Source: Chelonoidis abingdonii
Lineage: Eukaryota > Chordata > Testudines > Testudinidae
NCBI RefSeq assembly: GCF_003597395.2
Contig: NC_133771.1
Coordinates: 141,526,095-141,590,094 of the forward strand
Length of the DNA stretch: 64,000 bases
Direction of reading: 5' to 3'
How positions within the stretch are numbered: the stretch's first letter is position 1; each line of letters begins with the position of its first letter. Shown in pieces: positions 47,571 through 58,565 of this stretch. Under the pieces are notes generated by a model. The model saw only the letters and a list, made by a program, of their open reading frames with translations, was not told the DNA's origin and searched no databases. A program made the position numbers and the translations under genes.

Positions 47571-47695
47571 TCTTTTTCATCATAATAGAGAGACAAGGGA
47601 GTGAGGTAATATCTTCTATTGGATCAACTTCTGTTGGTGAAAGAGACAAGCTTTTGAGCTACACAGCACTCTTCTTCAGGTCTTTTTCATCATAA
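47571..47695 (-). mobile_element. Short Penelope-like fragment of a second family, 15-bp target duplication
   Basis: A 95-bp insertion (47586-47680) lies between exact copies of TCTTTTTCATCATAA (47571-47585 and 47681-47695). Its - strand reads CCTGAAGAAGAGTGCTGTG, then GCTTGTCTCTTTCACC. The pattern CTGAAGA, short stem, AAAA, GCTTGTCTC is a degenerate hammerhead core (consensus would have GAAA). This is a different family from the element at exon 34. Confidence 0.65.
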
Positions 47696-48770
47696 CGTTA
47701 TTTCGCAAAATACTGCAGAGTCTTTCTGAGGTGTCACACTTTATAATATGCTCAGTAATTATGCCAAGTATTGTAAGAGTTATGCTTTCAAAGAGCCTGT
47801 GATCTTGATACCACTGTCCAGTCCTTGAAGTGTCTTACGTGTTCAGGACTGCTTAGTTCCCAGTAAAGGAGGAAAATCTAAGCCATGATGTGGTGTAGAG
47901 ATAGAAGAGTCTATGGCTACTCAGAGGAATAAGCAAGTTAAGATCCTTAAACACAGCCAAGCCAGCCTGCCTGTGGCCTCCCTGAAAGATTTGCTTTGCC
48001 CCTCTTTTCTGATAGGTCATGGCCCATGGCGCACACAGTAGGTGCAGGGAGTGGAGTGGCACATAGCATGAGCAGCTTTCCTGGGTTGAGATTCCTGGTA
48101 CAGATCCCCTAGTAACTTTGACCTGAAGGCTTGTCTGGGAAACAGGAAGAAGGGGGCACCTAAGTCATAAGGGGCTATTAGAGTTGAGCACTACCAGTAA
48201 TGACACAGTTGTTAGCTACTCTACAAAGATTATGTAGTGTGGCTGATGCATCTGGTTTTTGAGATTTTAATGTTCATGTTTTCAAGCGTTTCTTCACAAC
48301 CATTTTTTAACTAAAGCTGTGTTACATAATCAAATAAGGAGCAGAAGCTAAAAGAACAACAACAAATATCACAAGACACAATATTATTAGGAGAATTAAC
48401 AATACTGTTGCCTCATTTATAATTATCTGGTTATTTTCCCTCTGACCTGAGGCACATTGCTTTCAAATTTATTTCTAGGTTGTGTATAATTTGAAGGCTT
48501 GCTACAGCTTTTAAATTGTAATTACTTTAAAAAATATTCATGTTTATTAGACATCTCCATCTTTATGTAAAATAATATTGACGCTATAATTTTCAAAATT
48601 GGTGCCTATGTTTAAAGCTGCACAGCTGAAAATGCAGTAGAAAAGAAAGAATGTGCTCTTGAGCAGTAATTCACTCAGATTAACATTTATTGGAAAAACA
48701 GTAAAGTTCTTATGATTATTGTTCGTTATGTGGCTAATACTTGAAGACAAGAGGATAACTGGAACTAAAG

Positions 48771-49036
48771 ACATGTCTACACTGCCCTGAAGTTGGGGCT
48801 ACTGGGGTGTGAATAGCACTGTAACTCCTGTGTGTGGCTGCTGCAGGCATGAACTGAAAGGTTCCTATTTTGCATCAATGTAGTCCTGTTTGAAAAGGAC
48901 TACGTCAATGTGAACTAGGAACCTTTTTGTTCATGCCTGCAGCAGCCACACGGGGATGTTACAGCACAGTACTTTGGTGTGTACTGCTGTTCACATCTCT
49001 GTAATCCAAACTGTGAGGCAGTGTAGATGTGTTGTA
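48771..49036 (+). mobile_element. Palindromic (foldback) MITE
   Basis: The ends 'gacatgtctacactgcc' and 'ggcagtgtagatgtgtt' are inverted repeats. The centre is a long hairpin: 48832-48854 and 48929-48951 are perfect 23-bp reverse complements and pairing continues inward with mismatches ('aaggttccta' with 'taggaacctt') to a loop near 48890. Non-coding. Confidence 0.75.
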
Positions 49037-49727
49037 AATTCTCTTTGCTACCCAGACCCTAATACACACGGAGATGTAACAGGCACATTTCTACACTACC
49101 AGTACTGCTAGTACTGTTATTTAGGACAATGTTTGCAAAGGTGCATTCTGCTACTGGAAAAAAAAATTCCTTCACTTCCGTCATGTATACTACAATCTTT
49201 TAATTAGACAGAATGAATCTCAGAAACTCTGACTGCAGAATAATTGTTATTTAATGGATAATTGAAGCTTTCATTGTCACATCAGTTTGGGTTCCATATT
49301 CCATTCTTTACTCAGGCCGAGCTCACAATGACTTCAGTGGGAGTAAGGACTGCAGGACTGGGCTTAGACTGGTTAATTTATTAATATCATTTACCCACTG
49401 CTCTTGTTTTGCTGCACTGTTTTCCTCTTTGTGGAAATCTTATTGCTATTCTGCAAGAGAACCATATTGAGCTTTTATTTCACTATGACTCTTATTTATT
49501 AACATCTTTTTTATAAATTAAAAAACACGTCTAGCACTCTGACCAGTTTTATAGGGGTAATCCAGGATGTTATATTTATGAATTATCATATTGGTTGCAT
49601 CTATGTAAATTACTTAGTATACAGTACTAAGCAATATTTATGTGGGAGGAAAATAAATTAGAGTAAATATCAGATTTAGGCTTTAGTTAACTAAAAAAAA
49701 AAAGGAGGTGGCACATGCCTGTGGGGT

Positions 49728-49960
49728 GGGAATGTCAGGGAAATGTTAGATTCACTGATTTCAAGGCCAGCAGGGCCCATTATGATGATATAGTCTGACC
49801 TCCTACATGATACAGGCCGTAGAACCTCACTCAACAATTCTTGCTTCAAGCCCATAACTTCTGCCTGAGCTAAAGCATATCTTCTAGACAGACATCCAGT
49901 GTTTAAATCAAGACTTCAACTGATGGAGAATCCACCATTTCCTTGGTCATGGCCCTCTAA
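49728..49960 (-). mobile_element. CR1 LINE 3' end, antisense
   Basis: On the + strand it reads 'gattcactgatttcaaggcc', 'agcagggcccattatgatga', 'tagtctgacctcctacatga', 'gatggagaatccaccatttc', the reverse complement of the CR1 3' region. Same subfamily as 10040-10396. Confidence 0.75.
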
Positions 49961-51006
49961 CCCTATGGATGTCCTAAAGCCATAAGGAAATGCTACTAAT
50001 CCTGGGGCTTTTGTGAAAGGTACTAGACCTTTGCACGACCCCTTGAGTATTTTCTCCACCCACTCAGAACCAAATGCCATCTGCCTGCCCCTTGGTCAAT
50101 TTCCTTGTGGGTTTTATATGGAACGATGCTGCAGAGAATGTCTCTACTTGTCACCCCCCTCTATGCCATCCAGTCACGTTACCCCTCAGCCCATGGACTG
50201 TATGGTGTCCAGCAAGCAGTCAGAGGCTGGTGGAATGATGCCTCTTTGGCTCTACTTCCTTTGCCTTGACAGATTTTGGGCCATAAGAAAACCCTTCCTG
50301 CAATTTTTTCACCTTCTGCAACACATAGAAAAGGGGATGGCATGATCCTGAGGACCAGACTAAATCCAGTGCCACCCACATTCTGCACTGTCGTGACTTT
50401 TATAACTCAGACAAGATCTCCCAAATTGTTCAGTGTGTGTGGTTGAAGAGGGAATCTTGAGCACCTGGTTCGAAAGCTGCATAACATTTTTGCTGAACAC
50501 AGCCCTAGGAGTTCTGTTCTGTCAGATTGGTATGTATGTAATTCAGGTGCACTGAATGCATTAACTGTATGAATTTGCTGAAATCCAGCTAACCTATTAG
50601 GAGATGAAATGTCATTCCATGATCATGATGAGCTATTTTCCACTGTTTGCATTAAAGCCTCTAACTTGATTTATGATCTCTGCATCATGTGGCTTTGAGA
50701 ACATTCGATGCTGGTAATAATATACAGTGAAATAAGCATTCAACCCTTTGTGCATTTTCTAGCATTCCATTAAATTATAAAGACTGAACTCAATCAATAA
50801 AATTCAATAAGTTCTCACACTTAACTTTATTTGTGCCCAGTCCTTCTGTCTCTGTGCAAACACTGGGGATTATACCTAAGTAAGAACAGCAAGAGCGGGC
50901 CTGTTCTTCACACTGGTAGTTGTGTGAGTATCATGTGACAGAGAAGTTAATATGTATTCTCTGAACAGTTCATTTTAATCTCTTTTCTTATTATGTTTCT
51001 TTATAG

Positions 51007-51121
51007 AGACATCATGAATAATAAAGTGTTTTACCAACATCCTAATCTTATGAGGGCTTTAGGAATGCATGAGACTGTCATGGAAGTGATGGTAAATGTA
51101 CTCGGCGGAGGAGAATCCAAG
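51007..51121 (+). CDS. RYR2: RYR2 exon 42 (central helical region)
   Basis: This exon encodes (G)[18 protein letters not shown] through [10 protein letters not shown], equivalent to human 2147-2185 and identical to it as I recall. Phase 2 in, phase 0 out. Acceptor TTTATAG ends at 51006 and donor GTAAAG is at 51122. Confidence 0.97.
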
Positions 51122-51907
51122 GTAAAGAATTTCAGTGACAGAAGAGAGGGAATTTAGAATGTGGTCTTTTAAAACTTTGATCCTGAAAGGTGCTCAGAAA
51201 CTCATGGACGTGCTAAAAGCCCTAAACTCCCATTCTTTTCCCATTAGCACAATATAGGGCCACGTTCTTAGTGAACAGAATCACCTTTTATAGAAAAAGT
51301 TGTATATCTTCTAATTATGATCCTAATAATATTACATTACAAGGATTCCTTTTTGCTTGTGAATTTGGAATAGAATAAGAGCAGTACTGTAGTCTCATAT
51401 GGGAAAGGAAGGACAGCCAAAAGCATTTCTAGCCTACTATATTTTGTAGGTATTGGTTTCAAAGGACTCTTGATTTGCATGGTATGTGGAAAAGATTCTT
51501 GTTATATAAGCAATAGGTATATTTAGGGATTTCCAAAATGAAGAGTGTTTTAACGTAAGACATTTTTCTGGAAACATCTGATTAGAGATGGCTGTAACAT
51601 CAGGCTCTACTTCTGAACTTTCCCATACTTCAGTGTTTGAATCTAGGGTTTAGATGTGAATCCAGTTCTCTTTCTTGTTAAGGCCACAATCTGTGCAAAT
51701 AAACTCAATGAACCATGCACTTGCTCAGAGCCCCATTAATTTCAATGAGGTCTGCCCTTGGAAGATCATTTTTGCAGGATTGGTACCTAATTGTGTTTAA
51801 AAAAACAAACAAACCTGAAGACATATATGTAAAACGACCCAGCATACAATGATTTTTTGGTGATTTTTATACATTTTTGCAGCTCTAACTTAGTCTTGTT
51901 TGTTTAG
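51122..51907 (+). other. RYR2: Intron 42 of RYR2
   Basis: A 786-bp intron. A weak foldback relic ('cacaatctgtgcaaata' ... 'tttgcaggattggtacc') is at about 51685-51788. Nothing else recognised. Confidence 0.75.
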
Positions 51908-52040
51908 GAAATCACCTTTCCTAAGATGGTGGCAAATTGCTGTCGTTTTCTATGTTATTTCTGCCGCATCAGCAGGCAGAATCAAAAGGCAATGTTTGAT
52001 CATCTTAGTTACTTACTGGAAAACAGCAGTGTCGGGCTTG
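51908..52040 (+). CDS. RYR2: RYR2 exon 43 (central helical region)
   Basis: This exon encodes [20 protein letters not shown] through [10 protein letters not shown] plus one base, equivalent to human 2186-2229 and identical as far as I recall. Phase 0 to phase 1. Acceptor TTGTTTAG ends at 51907 and the donor is the strong GTAAGT at 52041. Confidence 0.97.
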
Positions 52041-54219
52041 GTAAGTAGTAACATAAAATCTATCCTAAATTGTGTGTGAAATACAGCTTTAAGCGTTTTC
52101 ATTGATTTATAAGTTATGAACAAACAGAAAAACAGTGCAAAAAACTCCAAACCCCATGTTTAAAACAGTCCTTCCCACAACATTCTGCTTGGCAGCATGA
52201 TTTAAAAAAAAAAACAAAAAACTTGGTTTCTGTATTATTAAATGTGAAAAAGATTTTACGCAACTGTATTATTAAATACAAACAGTGGCCCACCCTACAT
52301 GAGTTCAAAATATGGACACAAATTTCAGCAAGAATATCATTTCATGCCTTTGGGTTGGATTGCACCTTGTAATTACCCCTTCCCCCTGCCCCCTATGTAA
52401 AGGGCAGAGTCTATTTGTGCTGCTCCAGGAGCTGAAGGTCTTTTACAGAACAGTTTAACTATAAGAGTAACCGTTCAGTGCCTGCTTCCCCCTTTCTACA
52501 GAGATTTTCCTGATACAGCTTTTCTCCCAATGCATGCAGGCCAAGAGGCTCTGGGTTGTACAGGGAAGAGGCAGAGCGAAGCGTCTGCCTATCTGCCCAT
52601 CTGTACAAGGGGGATGGAAGAGTAGCCAGTGCTTGTTCACTTGTATGGGTGTGATAGGCAGTTCACAACTGAATCCCAAATTAAGGTTTTCGTGTTAACG
52701 TTAACTTATCCATGATGCTTATGCTGAGGCTCAGAAATGGCACAGAAATGCCACTTTTGTTTTATTTTAGTGCTTTTCTTCTGGACTACATAGTTGTATC
52801 TGATTATTTTCATGCTCAAAAATTTAGTTACCATATTTGTGGTGGTTAGCATATTTTTGTATGTCAGGAGCGTAGCCCGAAAGTATGTTTAGAGTGAAAA
52901 TAGTTAAATTGTGTTTCTACTGGGGTTAGTTAATATTACTGTGAGAACTTTTGCTAATATTATGTTAACATTGGGGGAGTTGCATTTAATTTCCATTTTT
53001 TAAGAAAAGGGGAAAAAAACTTTTATTTTAAAGCTGAAAACTATCTTCCAGTTATCCATAACTCAATGTCCAAATGGATTTTCTTTAAACTTTCCACTCA
53101 CCCTCCCCGCTAAAACAGTGATCATCTTCTACCTGAAATGAAGCATTTATATTTGTAGACTAAAAAGATAATTTTCCATAAAGTTCTCATTGAATGAAAA
53201 CACAAGGTTACAAGGGAACTTGATATGAGGCTCACACCTGGAAAGTTCAGTACCATCAACACTTATATTATAGTGTTAATAATGGTACTGGTAAAAAAAA
53301 AAAAAAAAATTAGTGAAGTGGTATCTGTGTAATAAAATTCTGGGGTTGTCCCCTGAGTGTGTCTTGAATGTCTGTTTGTCAGTATGAAGTGATAGAAACA
53401 GCTACAAGCACTGTTGAGAGCTCTGTTAGTTCAAAATATCACTAGGCTGTATCGTCACTGGGTTTCACAGTTTGTTACTATCCAATTTTGAAGTTGAGTC
53501 ATTTTGTCTTTATTCATTATATTCACTCAGTGTGTAGCTACAGTAAGGCATGTATCTGTGCATGCCAAGAGTCCTAGACCATTGTGATATCAGAGGTAAG
53601 TCAACCAATCACCACCCTTACTCTGCAACTAATTTTATGCAACAATTTCATTGGTTGTATGAAGGAGACTGCACAAAGGTGCATTATTTGGCTCATCAGT
53701 CACGATTCTTCAAAACCACTCGCCCAAGAACACAACCAGAGCACATCATAACCCCAAATGCACAAAGCCCCTCATGGCAATACACATGCTTCATTTGCCA
53801 GCCATATAACCCTCTCAGCAAAACGCAACCACCCACACAACAACACAACCAGCATACACAAACAGGCAAATAATACAACAGGCATGCATAGCCCCTCACT
53901 GCAGGCATGGTTGAGAGCTCTTTTTGTTTAGAATATCACCAGGTTCAGTCATCACTGGGGTTCGTGGCCTATTGTCAGCCATCTCTTTTTTTGTTTCTTT
54001 TCACACATGATATTACAAATTATACACATTCTACTGCATGGGTTTTCAGCAACTAGTTGGTTATTAGTGCCTAAACCTCAGATGTTTGCCCCATAGTTTA
54101 TTATAACTTTAATGGTAAATATATTTTTCCTCTGGATACATGTTTGTATTTTTATAAACTGCTGAATCTTTGTTATTATTTATTTAAATGACTAACTTTG
54201 GCAACTGTTTTATTAACAG
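52041..54219 (+). other. RYR2: Intron 43 of RYR2
   Basis: A 2.2-kb intron. A poly(A) run is at 53293-53309. Two diverged direct copies of a stretch of about 60 bp (53409-53470 and 53905-53968) flank about 435 bp of C/A-rich sequence. I cannot assign the family. Confidence 0.75.
53409..53968 (+). repeat. Unit bounded by two imperfect direct repeats
   Basis: 'gttgagagctctgttagttc' ... 'atcactgggtttca' type sequence at 53409-53470 recurs as 'gttgagagctctttttgttt' ... 'catcactggggttcg' at 53905-53968. The copies are about 75-80% alike by eye. This could be two units of a tandem repeat with a period near 500 bp or diverged terminal repeats of an unknown element. Confidence 0.45.
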
Positions 54220-54323
54220 CTTCCCCTTCTATGCGAGGATCAACCCCTCTAGATGTTGCAGCAGCATCTGTGATGGATAACAATGAACTTGCATTAGCTT
54301 TAAGGGAGCCTGACCTGGAGAAG
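54220..54323 (+). CDS. RYR2: RYR2 exon 44 (CPVT cluster region)
   Basis: This exon encodes (A)[18 protein letters not shown] then [16 protein letters not shown], equivalent to human 2230-2264. The serine of AAASVMD and the second alanine of LALAL correspond to human Ser2246 and Ala2254, both CPVT-mutated positions, and are conserved here. Human SPAMRGS is SPSMRGS. Phase 1 in, phase 0 out. Acceptor TTAACAG ends at 54219 and donor GTTAAT is at 54324. Confidence 0.97.
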
Positions 54324-54759
54324 GTTAATGACAATATTTTCTAGCATTTTCCCAGGATGTGTGTGTGCATAAAATATGAATCAACATACATTTATAAGTA
54401 CAAGTAATGGATTAACTGAAATCATATATTTCCTGGAGATGTTATACTTCTATTTGTATTATCTGTGCTAGGCTTTCAAACATTTTCAATTTGAAAACTT
54501 TAAATTTACTCAGTGGAAAAATGTTATGATGTGCCTTGCAGTAGTACCTAGAGACCCCAGTCTTGGCGCAGACCAGATTGTCCGAGGCACAGTATAAAAA
54601 TACAGTCCCTGTCCCAAAGAGCTTCATTTTAAAGTATGAGATAAAGATAACGTGGGGTGCACAAAGTAAAAATTAACTATTACAGCACTTCAGCTGCCTA
54701 ACTGCTGTCAAGTGTTTTGTAGGCATCACAACAGAAGTGAGTTTTAAGGAGGTACTGGG

Positions 54760-55125
54760 TCTTAATCTACACTTAGAAGTTTTACCCGCATAGTAGTTAT
54801 GTTGGAAAAGGCAGTGATTTTTTGCCAACATAGCTATATCAATAAAAGCTCCAGGGTAGTCTCCATGCATCTGAAGAAGTGGGTTTTTTACCCACGAAAG
54901 CTTATGCCCACATAAATCTGTTAATCTTTAAGGTGCCACCGAACTCCTCATTGTTTTAGTGTAGGCATAGTTATATTGGTATAAAAGTGCTTATGCCAGT
55001 TCCCCAAATTGGTATAAGCCCTAAGAGTATAAGCAATTTTATACTGACATAACCGTGTCTGCGCTGAGAGGGTTTCGTTGGTTCAAGTGTTCTGGTGTAG
55101 GTAAACAGGGAAAATTTTCTAGGGT
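54760..55125 (+). mobile_element. hAT-like MITE interrupted by a PLE fragment
   Basis: Left half starts near 'cttaatctacacttagaag' and contains 'tagttatgttgg' / 'ccaacatagctat' inverted copies. Right half resumes at 'gtgtaggcatagttatattg', has a 'ggtataaaagtgcttatgcc' foldback and ends 'gtgtctgcgctgagagg'. The insertion between the halves is the PLE piece at 54868-54960. Confidence 0.5.
54868..54960 (+). mobile_element. Penelope-like terminal fragment with degraded hammerhead core
   Basis: CTGAAGA at 54871-54877, a GTGGGT/ACCCAC stem II, GAAA and GCTTATGCCC follow the hammerhead layout (54871-54908). The upstream GCAT can pair with the downstream ATGC as a short helix I. It continues 'taaggtgccaccgaactcct', homologous to 'taaggtgccacaggattct' in the element at exon 34, so it is a related family. 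Confidence 0.6.
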
Positions 55126-55148
55126 AGATCTGACCTTGAAGAAGAAAA

Positions 55149-56210
55149 TGTTAAGGACTTTGCAGATTTTTATGGGGCATTCCTCTCATGTGTGAGGGCA
55201 GCCTGAGAGAAAGTGCAAATGTGTTTAAAGGAAGATTGAGCTAGTGGTCGTTAAAGATTGATGATAAAGCAGAGAGGACATCTCAATATCATAAAATGTA
55301 ATTGGGGCTAAGTTCTGAAGGGCCATAAAAGTGTAGACACGTAATTTGTGCTTTATGTGGAGAAGGAGGGGGACTAGTGGAGAGAAGCAGGAGGGCGAAA
55401 TAGCTGGAACTGCAAGTCAGGAGGATGATCTTTGCAGCAGGAAGAATGGATTTAAGAAGGGCAAGATGGCATTTGCCAAGGCTAGCAAGGATGCGATTGC
55501 AGTAGTCAAGACCTGAGACGAAGAAAGTTTAGATGGGAGTTTTATCTGCACTTACAGAAAGGCTGGATCTTAGAGATGTTCATGAAGAAGCACGATTACT
55601 TAGGTGTAGCCAAATCAAAGATGACACCAAGGTGACAGGCGTGAGTCCCAGGGACAATGGAATTGTTGTCCATGGTGAGTGAGAAATGAGGAGGTGGGAA
55701 GAGACTGGGGTTGGGGGATGGGAGGCAATGGAGAGCCCATTTTTGGGTACATTGAATGTAAGTTAATGACTGGATATTGGTAAGGAGATGTCCAAAAAAA
55801 AAACAAAACAAAAAACCAACAACAAAACAACAAGCCAACAGTTTAGTTTGGACAGAGGGAGATTGTTTAGAATGGAAGAGCAGATCTGTAAGTTGTTAGC
55901 ATAAAGAGTCTAGTTGGAAACCTATTTTTGAATAAGTGTAGAATGTGGAGGAAGAACAGGAGGGAACTAAGAATGGCGTCATTGGGGGGGCACACTGAAA
56001 GTTGGAGCAGAAATGGGAAGTGCTGAAGGAATGATGAGAGAGGACAAGACTTCATGATGTAGATCATGTTTGACAGAGCCAAAAGGTTGAGGAAGAGGAG
56101 GGGGATGGAGTACTAGTCCTTAGATTTGGGCAAGCTGAGGTCATTCAAGACTTTAGAGACTTTTCAGTGGAGCTTAGAAGGTGGAAGCCAGATTTGAGTA
56201 AACTACCTTT
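55149..56210 (-). mobile_element. L2-type LINE copy, antisense
   Basis: The + strand reads like an L2 RT ORF backwards: 'gaaaggctggatcttagaga', 'gatgacaccaaggtgacagg', and near the 5' side of the ORF 'gaggtcattcaagactttag' and 'agcttagaaggtggaagcca'. On the - strand the last part corresponds to the L2 block with STE and VLNDL. All frames are broken. Same family and orientation as 7020-8960. Confidence 0.6.
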
Positions 56211-56273
56211 TAAAAATAGTAATGTTCTCCTTTTCAACAATAAATGTCTTTTTTCATCTTATCTTATTTTTAG

Positions 56274-56409
56274 GTAGTTCGCTATTTGGCTGGATGTGGT
56301 TTGCAAAGCTGCCCTTTGCTGATTTCTAAGGGATATCCAGACATTGGATGGAATCCAGTTGAAGGAGAGCGATATCTGGATTTTCTTCGCTTTGCAGTGT
56401 TTTGCAATG
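56274..56409 (+). CDS. RYR2: RYR2 exon 45 (CPVT cluster region)
   Basis: This exon encodes [20 protein letters not shown] through [11 protein letters not shown] plus one base, equivalent to human 2265-2309. Residues equivalent to human Arg2267, Glu2296 and Phe2307, all CPVT positions, are unchanged. Human SCQMLVSKG is SCPLLISKG here. Phase 0 to phase 1. Acceptor TATTTTTAG ends at 56273 and donor GTACTG is at 56410. Confidence 0.97.
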
Positions 56410-57417
56410 GTACTGTTCTGTAATGTTTAAATAACTGTATATGTAAAATTTGTCATTGAGGGATTGTCTAGATGGCAAATTTATTGCACAGCAAGCTGAG
56501 GTGTGACTCTGCAGTGCTCTAGCTTGCCATGCACTAAGTTGCTATATGGACTGCTATCGCACACTAAATTTTCTGTAGTGTATAGCAGCAGGGTCTGCAC
56601 AGCCACTTAATACACAGCAGACTAGAATACGCTAGGTTCCTGCGCCAGCTTGCTGTGCACAAAATCGCCATATAGACAGGCACTAGAATTACAGATGCAG
56701 TCAAAGGTCATGACATAGCAAAAAGTTAAAATGCAACGTAGTGAACAAAGTAAATTTATGTGACTCAGGAAGCCTATATAAGATCTGGTTTAAGTGTTTA
56801 ACTGGTGCACTGGCCCTCTGGCACTGGAATGAATTTTACCACAGGTGAATGACGTGTGTGTTAGTCACTTTTTGGAACATAATTTAAAATTAAGTCAAAT
56901 AAATATTCTGTTACTGTATACTTAACTTTCATTGCAATAATCATCAGAAGTTGTGTGCTTGTGTGTGTAATATAAAATTCAGCTTCATCTTATTGAGCTA
57001 GTAGCTTATAACAGTGCTACCAGATGTGTTGAGCTTCATTTATACATCTTTTAGACTACATGCTGATGAAATTCACACAGTCTAACACTTGCTGTCTCTT
57101 TGATTTCACAATATCAAGTAAGTGTTAATTATATGAAATTTCTGGAGGCAGCATTGAATCACAGAAGAGCGAAAGAATTTTAATAAGTAAATACTAATCT
57201 TCTTTGCTTCCTTCTATTGGCATTAAACAATTTCATACATCTGATTTTTTTTTAAGAATAGCTGAATAAAGTTGAATTTTGTCTTCGATATTTAAGTACA
57301 GTCTGTCTTGTACTGATGTATATGTAATATGTCTTCATCACCCACCTTATATCAGATAATATCTTGGATGTGTACTGAATGGATCCGTTTACCAATATTT
57401 TTTCTGTATGATGCTAG
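56410..57417 (+). other. RYR2: Intron 45 of RYR2
   Basis: A 1-kb intron with a MITE (56460-56690) near its 5' end. The remaining sequence is AT-rich and unassigned. Confidence 0.8.
56460..56690 (+). mobile_element. Foldback MITE
   Basis: Contains 'gattgtctagatggcaaatt' at the left and 'cgccatatagacaggcacta' at the right as inverted ends, with internal inverted copies of 'cagcaagctgaggtg' / 'cagcttgctgtgcac'. Related to the fragment at 37120-37195. Confidence 0.6.
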
Positions 57418-57604
57418 GAGAGAGTGTTGAAGAGAACGCTAATGTTGTGGTCAGGCTACTTATTCGTCGTCCTGAGTGCTTTGGTCCAGCGTTGAGAGGG
57501 GAAGGAGGTAACGGGTTACTTGCTGCCATGGAGGAAGCTATAAAAATATCAGAAGATTCTACTAGAGATGGACCTTCCCCAAGTAATGGATCCAGTAAAA
57601 CTCT
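57418..57604 (+). CDS. RYR2: RYR2 exon 46 (CPVT cluster region)
   Basis: This exon encodes (G)[18 protein letters not shown] through [11 protein letters not shown] plus two bases, equivalent to human 2310-2372. Positions equivalent to human Glu2311, Val2321, Pro2328 and Phe2331 are conserved. Human AEDPSRDGPSPNSGSSK reads [17 protein letters not shown]. Phase 1 to phase 2. Acceptor GATGCTAG ends at 57417 and donor GTAGGT is at 57605. Confidence 0.96.
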
Positions 57605-58565
57605 GTAGGTGCAATGAGGCTGTTCAATTTACCTACATCTTTTGCTTTATAATCATATTTCTGGAATTCAGTATTTCATTTGACCATTTTTTTAAAATAT
57701 TGTCACATAATCTGACTGTGTGGGGCAGGAAATATTTTCTCCTCCTCCCAAAATTCCATTAGGTGTGCATCTTCAGCCAAGTGAGGCCCCTGCTTCTGTC
57801 CCCGAACTCACAGCTGTCAGCCTGGATGACTATATTCAATTTGCACAGGATCTTTAAGATTCCTTCTTGTTCCTCTCAGTCAGATGTAGGTAGGAACCAG
57901 TCTTCTGTTGTGAAGTTAGGGAGAGACTGCATGTAGCTTGTGCTTCCCCTGTTACTCTCCTCAAACACCTTAGAGCTGGACGGAGTCTTAGGGTATGTCT
58001 GCACTGGAGTTAGACACCCAGAGCTGGCCCATGCTAGCTGATTCGGGTTTGTGGGACTCAGGCTAAGGGGCTATTTTAATGCAATGTAGACATTTGGGCT
58101 CAGGCAGCAGCCCAAGCTCTGGGATCCTCCCACTTCTCAGAGTCCTAGAGCCAGGGCAGCAGCCCAAGCCTCAACATGGCTGCCTTAGATACTTTCAGGT
58201 TAAAAAAATGCCTCTTTACTCCATATACACAGGTTCTCTTTCTTAGTTACTATGCTCATGATGCAATGCTGTCCCTGTTGAAAGAGGAGTGCTTAAAATT
58301 GTATTACATAGCTTGCACAGTAGAAAATTAAAGATTAAAAAGTAAGAATGGAGATGTCAGTATGATCACTGAAGGCCAAATTCTGCTCTCAGTTGCTTTG
58401 GTATAAAGCCGGAATAACTTCTCTGAAGGTAATGGAGTCTCCCTGGATTTGAACCAGTGTAAATGTGAGCTGAGTTTGGCTCCAACTTTGTGTTGATTTC
58501 ATAGCTGATGAAAAAGTCTCAAGTCTTTTTTTCATATTTTGTTTCCTTTCACAAATAAATAAAAG
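57605..58565 (+). other. RYR2: Intron 46 of RYR2
   Basis: A 961-bp intron with a hAT-like MITE fragment (57990-58190: 'gggtatgtctgcactggag' ... 'gcaatgtagacatttgggct') and a foldback repeat (58376-58482: 'gccaaattctgctctcagtt' against 'gtgagctgagtttggc'). Confidence 0.75.

Larger units (their letters stand above)
44836..51006 (+). other. RYR2: Intron 41 of RYR2
   Basis: A 6.2-kb intron. It holds a (TA)n run (46237-46262), a short hammerhead-bearing PLE fragment (47571-47695), a palindromic MITE (48771-49036) and an antisense CR1 3' end (49728-49960). The region 46360-46760 has moderately higher GC and short open frames but no domain I recognise; 50010-50400 likewise. Confidence 0.8.
54324..56273 (+). 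other. RYR2: Intron 44 of RYR2
   Basis: A 1.95-kb intron that is almost all repeat: a MIR/L2-like fragment (54520-54670), a hAT-like MITE (about 54760-55125) carrying a PLE fragment (54868-54960), and an antisense L2 copy (55149-56210). Confidence 0.8.
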
